Below are positions 14,769-22,331 of a DNA stretch of 22,355 nt, in pieces (positions within the stretch are counted from its first letter, which is position 1; each line of letters begins with the position of its first letter). The DNA lies in assembly GCA_910585615.1 (NCBI GenBank), contig CAJUFO010000013.1, forward strand, positions 1 through 22,355, given 5' to 3'. The notes beneath the pieces are model-generated. The model was not told where the DNA came from. It was given only the letters and a program-made list of their open reading frames with translations, and did not search any database. The translations under genes were made by a program, and so were the position numbers. The stretch comes from an uncultured Acetatifactor sp. (lineage in GTDB: Bacteria > Bacillota > Clostridia > Lachnospirales > Lachnospiraceae).

Positions 14769-15752
14769 TCACCCTGTTGCGAACGCTTGTCCCAGTCCGC
14801 TTGGAGAGCTGGTCAGCAGGGTATCCATGTCTGCCACTACCCTCTCGTCCTCCTGCGCCAGTTCCACGAAGCAATCCCATCCGTTTTCGTCCACCTTCCA
14901 TCTGGTCCTCCCCTTTTCATCGAACCGTACCGTACCCCGGACGGACTCCCGGAAATGCGGACATCCCTCCACCACGGCGTACTCCACCGTCAGTGGATCC
15001 CAACTGAACCGGCCTTCAGAGCTTCCATGCAGTTCATACGCCACACGGACAGGATGGGTTCCGGGGACGCATCTGTAAAGTCGTCCGCCGGTCAGAATCA
15101 ATCCTGCCTCGAATCCCAGATATGCCTTGGGTGTCGGCCACCTCGCCGCCACATTCCGCGCCGCCGGGATATCACACTCCACATTGTACTCCGCCATGTC
15201 CTCTATCCTCTTTTTCCTCATCCGCTCAGCCCGCTCCACCGCCTCCTTTGAAGAACATCTGAATGCCCCTGCCATCATAGTAAGTTTTGACACTTTTCTC
15301 TCCACTAACGAGATTCCGCTTAACATCGAATATCCGTCCGGCTTCGAATCCAGTAAATCGGAAAGATTGTTCATAGGCCCTATGCCGATGACTTCCACGC
15401 TTTTGTCCTCCTGCGCCGCCAGGATACGGCGGTACATCCCGACAGCCTCCTCCGGCTGACAGGCCTGATAACGATTGGGGTAATGCGTAGCTATATAGCG
15501 GTTATAACGCATACAGGTTTCATCTGTAAGGAACCCTTTCCCTCCATAAGTCGATATTGCTATGTCAGGCCTCCCGTAATACCTATTGATGACATCTATC
15601 ATTCCCGCACCATATGGATTCGATGTGCAGTGGGATACGCCCAAGATACGGCACAGCCCCCGGTCGGCCAGAAGATTCAGCACGGCCAACGCCGCCACGT
15701 CATCGCAATCCGGCCCGATATCCGTATCAAGGATGATATTCTTTCTATGCAT
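14769..15752 (-). CDS. Nucleoside hydrolase family protein (DxDxGxDCDD subtype)
   Basis: A 327-residue cytoplasmic protein of the inosine/uridine-preferring nucleoside hydrolase fold, whose members cleave the N-glycosidic bond of ribonucleosides with a bound calcium. The N-terminal metal motif is ILDTDIGPDCDDVAAL (7-22): compared with the classical DTDPGxDD it has two extra residues before the last Asp pair. IGIGPMNNLSDLL, EYNVECDIPAARNV and WDPLTVEYAV match the other family regions. The sequence is diverged enough that substrate could be another glycosylated compound rather than a nucleoside. GGGAGAGGG supports the start. It is the first gene of the unit continuing into the binding lipoprotein and diverges from an araC gene 408 bp away, so it is probably induced together with uptake. 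Confidence 0.88.
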   Translation of the reverse strand: MHRKNIILDTDIGPDCDDVAALAVLNLLADRGLCRILGVSHCTSNPYGAGMIDVINRYYGRPDIAISTYGGKGFLTDETCMRYNRYIATHYPNRYQACQPEEAVGMYRRILAAQEDKSVEVIGIGPMNNLSDLLDSKPDGYSMLSGISLVERKVSKLTMMAGAFRCSSKEAVERAERMRKKRIEDMAEYNVECDIPAARNVAARWPTPKAYLGFEAGLILTGGRLYRCVPGTHPVRVAYELHGSSEGRFSWDPLTVEYAVVEGCPHFRESVRGTVRFDEKGRTRWKVDENGWDCFVELAQEDERVVADMDTLLTSSPSGLGQAFATG

Positions 15753-15869
15753 AATCCCTCTCCCTCCCCAAGCCCTGCTCCACAGTATCGCTGACCGAAT
15801 ACAGCAATCCGGCTAGTCTCTGCCCACATCCCCTCAATCATCCGACAGCCTGTCTGAACTGTGTGCTTT

Positions 15870-15942
15870 CATTATACAGCCATACCATACGTCTAAAATA
15901 TAGCATATTGGCTGCATTTTTATATTAATTGGCTGTATAATG
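15870..15942. promoter_or_regulatory. Perfect 13-bp inverted repeat in the araC/hydrolase divergent region
   Basis: CATTATACAGCCA (15870-15882) and TGGCTGTATAATG (15930-15942) are exact inverted copies 47 bp apart, with a third related half-site TTGGCTGCAT at 15909-15918. Each arm contains TATAAT pointing outward, one toward the hydrolase (minus, about 119 bp before its ATG) and one toward araC (plus). Neither has a clear -35. The arrangement suits looping or cooperative binding by the AraC protein. The rest of the 408-bp gap is AT-rich, with a GTTTTTACA/TGTAAAAAC pair at 16042-16050 and 16092-16100 and no gene. Confidence 0.65.
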
Positions 15943-16125
15943 CATCGTGTTATCTCTTGCGCTTCCTCTTATCTTGGTGTATGATGAATAATAGATTCAA
16001 GCATTATGGAAATTATTTATAATATTTATATATAAAGTAATGTTTTTACACTATTATCCATCCTCTTTTTTCTGTTTTTTGCAGTTTTATATGTAAAAAC
16101 CACCCGAACTACGACTATTTTTTAT

Positions 16126-16145
16126 TATAATGGAAGCGAAAATAT
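16126..16145 (+). promoter_or_regulatory. araC-proximal -10 box with adjoining cre-like site
   Basis: TATAAT (16126-16131) lies 29 bp before the araC ATG. It runs directly into ATGGAAGCGAAAATA (16130-16144), which fits the catabolite-control consensus WTGNAANCGNWNNCW at all but one fixed position. No -35 is seen. If real, CcpA would repress this regulator when glucose is available. Confidence 0.35.
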
Positions 16146-16160
16146 GAAAAGGAGAAATAC

Positions 16161-16907
16161 ATGAAAGATTTCCAGCTAATTACCACCGTTGTCTGCAACC
16201 ATAAAAGCGGAACAAATGTCCCCATGGAAAAACATGAGCAATATGAGTTGATCTATTACCGATACGGTCGGGGCATCACCCTGATTGGCGGCAGGGAACA
16301 TCCCTTTTCCTCCAATACGTTTGCTCTGATTCCTCCTGATACCTGGCATGACGAAAGGCATCAGGCAGACTGCGAACTTATTTTCGTCCGCATACAGACA
16401 AAGGAACGGTTTCCCACAGGTTTTTTCACGGACAGTCAGGAAATCATCTATAGAATCGTAAAGACCATCTATGACGAGACGATTCTGCAATACGCCTCTT
16501 ACAAAGAAATGATTGATTTCAAACTGAATGAGCTGTTCATCGCCCTGAAACGCCTGGACAGCAGTGGCCAGACCAGAAAACAGGGAAAGAACCTGGAATA
16601 CATCATCAACTACATCTCCGACAACTACCACGGAAAGATTCTTTTCAAGGATCTGGCCCGACAGTTAAACTTCTCCTATGACTATTTCCAACATTATTTC
16701 AAGGAGATTACCGGGCTTTCCCCTCAACAGTTCCTGATCCACAGGCGGATTGAGGCCGCAGAAGACATGCTGGCGAAGGACGTATGTAGCTGCACGGACA
16801 TCGCCTACCGCTGCGGCTTCTCCAATTCAGCGCAGTTTTCCGCCATCTTTAAGCGGGAAACCGGCCTTTCGCCCCAGCAATACCGGAAAACAGCCCAGGG
16901 CGGATGA
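16161..16907 (+). CDS. AraC-family transcriptional regulator
   Basis: A 248-residue regulator. The N-terminal half is a cupin-like sensor (EQYELIYYRYGRGITLIGGR and FALIPPDTWHDERH, about 27-72). The C-terminal 100 residues carry the paired helix-turn-helix of AraC/XylS proteins: ILFKDLARQLNFSYDYFQHY and CTDIAYRCGFSNSAQFSAIF, then the closing GLSPQQYRK. AAGGAG lies 6 bases before the ATG. It diverges from the nucleoside hydrolase-binding lipoprotein-permease unit, which it most likely controls, and converges with the GT-C-like gene 58 bp away. Related to the other AraC in the window only at family level. Confidence 0.93.
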   Translation: MKDFQLITTVVCNHKSGTNVPMEKHEQYELIYYRYGRGITLIGGREHPFSSNTFALIPPDTWHDERHQADCELIFVRIQTKERFPTGFFTDSQEIIYRIVKTIYDETILQYASYKEMIDFKLNELFIALKRLDSSGQTRKQGKNLEYIINYISDNYHGKILFKDLARQLNFSYDYFQHYFKEITGLSPQQFLIHRRIEAAEDMLAKDVCSCTDIAYRCGFSNSAQFSAIFKRETGLSPQQYRKTAQGG

Positions 16908-16965
16908 TACCCGTCACCCGCCCCTGTATCCTGTACGGCACTCCATATACGCCGAACGCCGCGCC

Positions 16966-18552
16966 CTAAACATCAAAATCATCACCCTCCGCCACCGGAT
17001 AATCGAAGTCGTCATCCTGCGCCCCGGAGGGCAGGGAATAATCCATCACACGCTTCACATGCTTCTTTGGCAGGGGCAGGGGATTCTCCAGGAACTGTAC
17101 CTGGACCTTCCCGTCTGTCGGAGCAGCCTCCACCGCGGCTTCCACCGGCCGCTTCCGCCCCGGCTGCTCGGATTCCGTTTTCTCCGGCTTCAGCCCTCTC
17201 CGCGCCTGCTCCGGCTCCCACCCTGCTTCCGTCCCGTCCCTGGCTTCCATCAGGATCTCCAAATCCGGCTTCTCCTCTGCCGCAGGCGTTTCCTTCTCCT
17301 GCCCCGCAGGCTCCGCGTAAAAGCACTGCCCAAACCCTATGCCTGCCAGCAGGATGAATGCCAGATACAGATAGAAGAATCCCGGCATCTCCTCCGTGAA
17401 GACCCCAAAGCAGCTTGCCGCAATGATGCCGCAGACAGCCACTACCAGCATCGAAATCCGCTCTTTCCTCTTGTCGAACCAGAAGCTGAAGATTCCAAAT
17501 GCCATGACCCCAAACAGCACACAGTTCTCCGGCACAGAGCCATTCATGCTCATTTCTGTGGGCAGCCGGAAGCCTTCCGGCCGATACAGCGACAGCCATG
17601 CCTCCGCCACCCTCTGGGCGACCTTGCCGCTGAGGCATGCATCCAGAAAAATACAGGCACAGATACCCTGCAGTACCCCCGCCACGCACAGCGCCACAGC
17701 CTTTGCCTTCCTCTGTGTGCCGACGGCGCACTCCCGGAAGCAGAATACGTAGCCGAAAGCCACCGGCAGCAACAAAAGCCCTGTCATATCCAGATAACAG
17801 CACATCGCTATCACTATGCCCATGAAGAAACATGCCGCAAGCCGCAAGCCAGGGATGCAGCCGGTTCCCCGCGTCCCCCTGTTCCCGTAGCCTATGGTCA
17901 TCAGGGACGCAGCCACCATCAGAAGGAAAAAGTACAGCATGTCTGGCGACAATACCAGACAGCTGTCCACCATGTAAGGCGCGAGCATGCAAAAACCCAG
18001 CACTGCCAGCCCGGCGATGAATCCTACGAGCCTCCTGACCACAAGGAACAGAAGGAAGGACGCGGCGAGCTGCAGCACAATCTGTACCCAGATACCGGCA
18101 GAAGCATAATTGCCCAGCAGAAGCAATACGCCGTGCAGCAGCCAGACATAAAAGTAGACGGCACCGTGTACCGACTGGGGGATACCCTGCCCCTCAGTCA
18201 CCTTTGCCGCCTCATAGTACACCGAAGTGGAATATTCCGCACCGCCGACTTGCTGCGCCCTAAGACTGAACCCCACAACAAGCAGCGCCACCGACAGCAA
18301 TATTCCCAGCACGGTGAAATGTACCCTTTTCTCCTCCGCAAAGGATACGCGCCCCATCGCCAACCGGTGCAGCAGAAAAGCTGCCCCTCCTGCCACAGCC
18401 ACGCACGCCACCGCAATGGGAATGCCCATATAGCGCTCAATCCCGGCTATGGTGCAGACCTCTGTGGCCAATGCCAGCAACATTGTGCCGGTCATAATCG
18501 TATACAGGGACCATATCAGATAACTAATCGCGTTCTTCTTCCAGCTCATCAT
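16966..18552 (-). CDS. Polytopic membrane protein, GT-C/GT39-like glycosyltransferase candidate
   Basis: A 528-residue protein with about 12 membrane helices up to residue 405, followed by a hydrophilic, charged cytoplasmic tail of about 120 residues that ends in an acidic stretch (DDDFDY, then GDDFDV). The region around 100-180 (QVGGAEYSTSVYYEAAKVTE, VHGAVYFYVWLLHG, WVQIVLQLAA) resembles the outer loop and following helices of GT39/PMT-like lipid-linked sugar transferases; I do not see enough motif to be certain. The tail contains ENPLPLPKKHVKRVMDYS, which I recall in similar clostridial membrane proteins. It starts 13 bp after the GT2 gene, whose product would supply polyprenyl-phosphate sugar, a typical pairing. 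GGAAAGGGA touches the first ATG; the second ATG at 18549 is as likely. Confidence 0.75.
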   Translation of the reverse strand: MMSWKKNAISYLIWSLYTIMTGTMLLALATEVCTIAGIERYMGIPIAVACVAVAGGAAFLLHRLAMGRVSFAEEKRVHFTVLGILLSVALLVVGFSLRAQQVGGAEYSTSVYYEAAKVTEGQGIPQSVHGAVYFYVWLLHGVLLLLGNYASAGIWVQIVLQLAASFLLFLVVRRLVGFIAGLAVLGFCMLAPYMVDSCLVLSPDMLYFFLLMVAASLMTIGYGNRGTRGTGCIPGLRLAACFFMGIVIAMCCYLDMTGLLLLPVAFGYVFCFRECAVGTQRKAKAVALCVAGVLQGICACIFLDACLSGKVAQRVAEAWLSLYRPEGFRLPTEMSMNGSVPENCVLFGVMAFGIFSFWFDKRKERISMLVVAVCGIIAASCFGVFTEEMPGFFYLYLAFILLAGIGFGQCFYAEPAGQEKETPAAEEKPDLEILMEARDGTEAGWEPEQARRGLKPEKTESEQPGRKRPVEAAVEAAPTDGKVQVQFLENPLPLPKKHVKRVMDYSLPSGAQDDDFDYPVAEGDDFDV

Positions 18553-18565
18553 TCCCTTTCCGATT

Positions 18566-19558
18566 CTACCGGTCTTCTCTGGTCAATCCATCCTGTCCGG
18601 AGGGAATCCCCTCCTCGGACAGAACCTTTTCAATATTGTAGCGGGGCCTCTGCTTGACCTCCATGTATATCTTCCCGATGTACAGCCCCACCATGCCGAT
18701 GGCCAAGAGCTGCAGCCCTCCCAGGAACCAGACGGAGACGATCAGGGAGGTCCACCCTGCCACCACATGCCCGGAAAAATAGGAGAACAGCGCGTAGATC
18801 AGCATGATGACCGATATGAAGATGACGAACAGGCCCAGGCTCAGTATCAGGCTGATCGGCTTCACGCTGAAGGACGAGATGCCGTTGAAGGCCAGCGCAA
18901 GCATCTTCTTCAGAGGATATTTGGATTCCCCTGCCGCCCGCTCCTTGCGGTCATAGTACACGCTGTCCGTCCGGTAGCCGATCAGGGGCATCATCCCCCG
19001 CAGGAACAGGTTCGTCTCCTTATATTTGGAGAACTCCTCCACCGCCCGCCGGGACATCAGCCGGAAATCCGCGTGGTTATATACGGTCTTCACCCCCATG
19101 AGGCGCATCAGCTTATAGAAAGCCTGCGCGGAGGTGCGCTTGAAGAATGTATCCGTCCTGCGCTCCTTCCTGACTCCGTACACGATATCGTTTCCGGCGT
19201 GGAACTTGTCCACCATCTCCTCGATGACATCTACGTCGTCCTGCAGGTCCGCATCGATGGAAATGGTCACATCGCTCATATCCTTGGCGGTTATCAGGCC
19301 TGCCGTCAGCGCGAACTGATGCCCCACATTTCCGGCAAGCTTCACGCCCCGTACTCTGACAGGATAAGCGGCATGCTCTTCCTCAATCAGCTCCCATGTG
19401 CGGTCCCTGCTGCCGTCGTTCACGAACAGGATGAAGCTGTCCTCTGCAACCTTCCCCTTCTGAACCAAATCCTCCAGTACGTCCCGCAGCGCCTTGGAAG
19501 CCAGCTTCAGCACCTCTTCCTCGTTATAGCAGGGAACTACGATAGCCAACCTGTCCAT
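18566..19558 (-). CDS. GT2 polyprenyl-phosphate glycosyltransferase (GtrB/DPM1-like)
   Basis: The protein (330 residues) should transfer a hexose from a nucleotide sugar to undecaprenyl phosphate at the inner membrane face. The GT-A domain begins AIVVPCYNEEE (residues 5-15), has FVNDGSRDRT (45-54) and the metal-binding DADLQDD (102-108). NHADFRLMSRRAV and AGESKYPLKKM are hallmarks of the GtrB/DPM1-like group. Two membrane helices (about 235-300) anchor the C-terminus. AAAGGG precedes the ATG by six bases. It is co-directional and nearly contiguous with the downstream GT-C-like protein, the probable user of the lipid-linked sugar, for decoration of a wall polymer or membrane glycolipid. Confidence 0.93.
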   Translation of the reverse strand: MDRLAIVVPCYNEEEVLKLASKALRDVLEDLVQKGKVAEDSFILFVNDGSRDRTWELIEEEHAAYPVRVRGVKLAGNVGHQFALTAGLITAKDMSDVTISIDADLQDDVDVIEEMVDKFHAGNDIVYGVRKERRTDTFFKRTSAQAFYKLMRLMGVKTVYNHADFRLMSRRAVEEFSKYKETNLFLRGMMPLIGYRTDSVYYDRKERAAGESKYPLKKMLALAFNGISSFSVKPISLILSLGLFVIFISVIMLIYALFSYFSGHVVAGWTSLIVSVWFLGGLQLLAIGMVGLYIGKIYMEVKQRPRYNIEKVLSEEGIPSGQDGLTREDR

Positions 19559-19583
19559 ATATATCCCTTTCCTCCGGCCTTCC

Positions 19584-19612
19584 CGCTCCGGAATGCAGTC
19601 TCCTCCGGAGCG
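19584..19612 (-). terminator. 9-bp hairpin between yebC and the GT2 gene
   Basis: CGCTCCGGA (19584-19592) and TCCGGAGCG (19604-19612) are perfect inverted arms with an 11-nt loop, 28 bp after the yebC stop. No T-run follows on the minus strand, so it may be a weak terminator, an RNA-processing site or a leader structure of the GT2 unit. Confidence 0.4.
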
Positions 19613-19640
19613 TCAAGTTCCTCACGAAGTACCGTTTGTC

Positions 19641-20369
19641 TTATTCGTCCCAGTTATGGTACACCGCCTGCACATCATCGTCATCGTCCAGGAGGTCCAG
19701 TATCCTCTGCAGGCTCTTCACCGCGCCCTCGTCCGTCAGCGCCACATAGTTCTGCGGAATCATGGTGACCTCTGCGCTCATCATGGGGATTCCCTGATCC
19801 TCCAGGGTCTTCCGCACCTCCTCGAAGCTGTCCGGATCCGTCAGCACCTCGAAGCTGTCCTCCTCCTCATTAAAGTCCTCCGCACCGGCATCCAGCGCCG
19901 TCATCATCAGGTCGTCCGCTTCCATCTCGCACTCTTCCTTATCGATGATGATCTGGCCCTTCTTGTCGAACATGAAAGAGACGCAGCCGGGCGTGCCGAT
20001 GTTGCCCTGGCCCTTGGTGAAGGCGCTGCGCACATTGGCAGCCGTGCGGTTCTTATTGTCGGTCAGCGCGTCCACGATGATCGCGATGCCGTTAGGCCCG
20101 TAGCCCTCATAGGTGACATACTCGTAGTTCACATTGCCCACGTCCCCGGCGGCCTTCTTGATGCCCCTCTCAATCGTGTCATTGGGCATGTTGTTGGCCT
20201 TTGCCTTGGCCACTACGGTGGCGAGCTTGAAATTATTGTTCGGATCCGGGCCGCCCTCCTTCACCGCCACAGCGATCTCCCTGCCTATGATGGTGAAAAT
20301 CTTGCCTTTCGCGGCATCGTTCTTCTCCTTCTTGTGCTTTATGTTGGCGAATTTTGAATGTCCTGACAT
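19641..20369 (-). CDS. yebC: YebC/PmpR family (TACO1-like) protein
   Basis: A 242-residue cytoplasmic protein of the universal YebC/TACO1 family, annotated as transcriptional regulators and more recently tied to translation through difficult codon runs. The start MSGHSKFANIKHKKEKNDAAKGK is diagnostic (first 23 residues), as are NNMPNDTIERGIKKAAG and EGYGPNGIAIIVDALTDNKN. Length is normal and there are no membrane segments. AAAGGAGAG precedes the ATG. It follows the hemolysin-like gene by 67 bp and precedes the GT2 gene by 82 bp. Confidence 0.97.
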   Translation of the reverse strand: MSGHSKFANIKHKKEKNDAAKGKIFTIIGREIAVAVKEGGPDPNNNFKLATVVAKAKANNMPNDTIERGIKKAAGDVGNVNYEYVTYEGYGPNGIAIIVDALTDNKNRTAANVRSAFTKGQGNIGTPGCVSFMFDKKGQIIIDKEECEMEADDLMMTALDAGAEDFNEEEDSFEVLTDPDSFEEVRKTLEDQGIPMMSAEVTMIPQNYVALTDEGAVKSLQRILDLLDDDDDVQAVYHNWDE

Positions 20370-20436
20370 ATATTCTCTCCTTTTATCCTGATTTTATCTT
20401 TTATTTCGGCCTCGTCCCCGGCCATGTACTATCATA

Positions 20437-21852
20437 TCATTTTTCATCGCTTTCTTCAAGCGCTGAATCCTCCTCCGGCAGCCTCCTGACCAGCACGCTC
20501 TGGATCATATTCCGCTCCACGCTGAGGATCTTGAAATTGAAGCCTCCGTAATCCACGTCGAACTCCTCGTCCGGTTCCGGTATCCTGTCCAGCCTGGAAA
20601 TCAGGAAGCCGTTAAGCGTGTCGAACTCCTCGTCCTCAAAGGGGATACCGAACCGCTCCTCCAGCTCCTCCAGAGGCGTCTTTCCTTCAATGACGTATTC
20701 GTCTTCTCCCTTTTCCTCGATATGCTCCGCGATTTCATCGTACTCGTCCAGGATATTGCCCACAATCTCCTCCAGGATGTCCTCCATGGCCACCAGCCCG
20801 TCCGTCTGGCCGTATTCATCCACCACGATAACCATCTGCTGCTTCCCGGCCTGCATCTGCCGGAAGAGCTCATCGATATTCTTGGTCTGGGGGACGAAGA
20901 CCGGATCGCGCATCAGGCCCTCCAGCTCCTTCAGGGGCTGGCTCAGCTTTCGCGCCCCCTTGTGGAAGCGCATGGCATCCTTCAGGTGCAGGATTCCGAT
21001 AATGTTGTCGATGTTCTCCTCATAGACCGGATAGCGGCTGTTCTTCCCCTCCATCATGAAGGTGATGGCATCCTCCAGCAGCGTGTCCGCGCTGATGGCG
21101 ACGATGTTCTTCCTGTGGGTCATGATGTCCTGGGCTTCCTTGTCTCCGAACTCGAAGATATTGGAGATCATCTCCGCCTCGCTGGCCTGAATCAGGCCCT
21201 GCTCATGGCCCTCGTTGACCATGTGGATGATTTCCTCCTCTGTGACATCAGACTCGTTCACCTTCCCCTTTATGCCGAACAGGCGCAGTATCCCGCTGGT
21301 GGTCAGATTCACCAAGCCGATGAACGGCGAGAGGAGCTTCGTCACGAAGTATATGGGCGTGACGCAGGCATATGCCCACCTTTCCGGGGCCCTGGCCCCC
21401 ATCCTCTTGGGCAGCAGGACGCCCAGCGTAAGTGTTATGTATAAGAGCAGGAAGGCGGACAGCGCCCATGCTGCCGCAACAATGATGCCCGCCGGATTCG
21501 TCTCCAGATGCATCTGCCTCTCCGTCAGATACTGCAGGCCTCCTGACAGGCTCTTCCGCAGCAGCCTCAGATGCACCGTGCCGATGAGGATATTGATCAG
21601 CGTCGTAATCAGCTGAACGGTATTTTCATACTCCGCAGGATTGCCGATGATAGCCAGCAGCCGGATTGACTTTTTATCCCGGGAATGCCCTTCTTCCCGG
21701 GAATGCCCTTCTTCCCTGCTTTCCTCGGCCCTCCTTTCAATCTCCTTCTCGTTCAGAGAGTTCACTGCCGCGCCGAAGCCGTAGAAAAACATGTCAATCA
21801 AAAGAAATACTCCGTAAAAGATTATACTGGCAGTAGGTCCACCGTCGTCCAT
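20437..21852 (-). CDS. Hemolysin-family CBS-domain membrane protein (CNNM/CorC-HlyC)
   Basis: A 471-residue membrane protein related to CNNM/CorB-type magnesium or metal transport proteins. The order is a membrane DUF21-like region (about 1-190), a CBS domain pair (about 225-345, with DIMTHRKNIVAIS and GKNSRYPVYEENIDNIIGIL), then the CorC_HlyC domain (about 365-460, with DEYGQTDGLVAMEDILEEIV and DTLNGFLI). The ATG at 21852 (MDDGGPTASI) is chosen because GGAGGAAAGG lies just before it and the membrane region starts there; the frame is open 70 codons upstream but that DNA holds the promoter and repeats. An in-frame duplication makes a REEGHSREEGHS loop after the first helix. Earlier hemolysin naming is historical and probably misleading. 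Confidence 0.92.
   Translation of the reverse strand: MDDGGPTASIIFYGVFLLIDMFFYGFGAAVNSLNEKEIERRAEESREEGHSREEGHSRDKKSIRLLAIIGNPAEYENTVQLITTLINILIGTVHLRLLRKSLSGGLQYLTERQMHLETNPAGIIVAAAWALSAFLLLYITLTLGVLLPKRMGARAPERWAYACVTPIYFVTKLLSPFIGLVNLTTSGILRLFGIKGKVNESDVTEEEIIHMVNEGHEQGLIQASEAEMISNIFEFGDKEAQDIMTHRKNIVAISADTLLEDAITFMMEGKNSRYPVYEENIDNIIGILHLKDAMRFHKGARKLSQPLKELEGLMRDPVFVPQTKNIDELFRQMQAGKQQMVIVVDEYGQTDGLVAMEDILEEIVGNILDEYDEIAEHIEEKGEDEYVIEGKTPLEELEERFGIPFEDEEFDTLNGFLISRLDRIPEPDEEFDVDYGGFNFKILSVERNMIQSVLVRRLPEEDSALEESDEK
21678..21713 (-). repeat. 18-bp tandem duplication within the hemolysin-like gene
   Basis: Two identical copies of CCCGGGAATGCCCTTCTT in tandem, encoding two SREEGH-type six-residue units in a charged loop. 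A partial third copy (CCCTGCTTTCCTCGG) follows. The exact identity suggests recent slippage. Confidence 0.9.
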
Positions 21853-21892
21853 TTTGATCCTTTCCTCCAAAAAAGTTTTTTCTCTGTGGTAA

Positions 21893-21921
21893 AATATACC
21901 ATTTATCAGCCGGTTCGTCAA
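21893..21921 (-). promoter_or_regulatory. Sigma-A promoter of the hemolysin-like gene
   Basis: On the minus strand TTGACG (21921-21916), a 17-bp spacer and TATATT (21898-21893) form a near-consensus promoter, with a predicted transcript start about 30 bp before the ATG at 21852. CCGGTTC/GAACCGG (21910-21928) forms a 7-bp dyad across the -35 box. Confidence 0.7.
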
Positions 21922-21974
21922 GAACCGGGTTGCGTTCGTCAAGGATTGCTTGCGTTCGTCAAGAACCGGGTTGC
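21913..21974. repeat. Three 20/21-bp tandem repeats carrying TTGACG boxes
   Basis: GTTCGTCAAGAACCGGGTTGC occurs exactly at 21913-21933 and 21954-21974 with a 20-bp variant between them (21934-21953); a decayed fourth begins at 21975. Each copy includes CGTCAA, which is TTGACG on the minus strand; only the copy nearest the hemolysin-like gene is correctly placed for the -10 box. Confidence 0.9.
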
Positions 21975-21989
21975 GTCCGTCGCCCTTCT

Positions 21990-22331
21990 CTATGTATCCA
22001 GCTCCAGGCTGACCATCAGGGCCCTGTCCACTCTCCGCATGATTTCTCCGTCCAGGTGGCATACCTTATCTTTCAGTCGCTTCTTGTCGATTGTGCGCAG
22101 CTGCTCCAGCAGGACCACGGAATCCTTATCCATGTCATACACCGCGGAATTCAGCTCGATATGGGTAGGCAGCTTCGCCTTGTTCATCTTAGAGGTAATC
22201 GCGGCGCAGATGACCGTAGGGCTGTGCTTGTTGCCCACGTCATTCTGGACAATCAGGACAGGCCTGATCCCTCCCTGCTCCGAACCGATTACCGGCCTCA
22301 AATCCGCATAATATACATCTCCTCGTCTCAT
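21990..22331 (-). CDS. mazF: MazF/PemK (EndoA-type) mRNA endoribonuclease toxin
   Basis: A 113-residue sequence-specific mRNA endonuclease of the type II toxin-antitoxin class. It aligns along its length with Bacillus EndoA (116 residues): RRGDVYYADLRPVIGSEQGG, IRPVLIVQND, AAITSK and KAKLPTHIEL. The residues matching the catalytic Arg25 and Thr48 of EndoA are Arg23 and Thr46. GGAGG precedes the ATG. The start overlaps a TGA stop of an upstream frame (ATGA), so translation is probably coupled. In Bacillus the antitoxin gene lies immediately upstream; whether the overlapping gene here is an antitoxin cannot be told. Downstream, the promoter of the hemolysin-like gene begins within 70 bp. Confidence 0.95.
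   Translation of the reverse strand: MRRGDVYYADLRPVIGSEQGGIRPVLIVQNDVGNKHSPTVICAAITSKMNKAKLPTHIELNSAVYDMDKDSVVLLEQLRTIDKKRLKDKVCHLDGEIMRRVDRALMVSLELDT

Noticed and set aside
21853..22062. 70-residue N-terminal extension of the hemolysin-like protein
   Set aside because: It reads through the promoter and the 20/21-bp repeats and overlaps mazF; the ATG at 21852 has a strong ribosome site.
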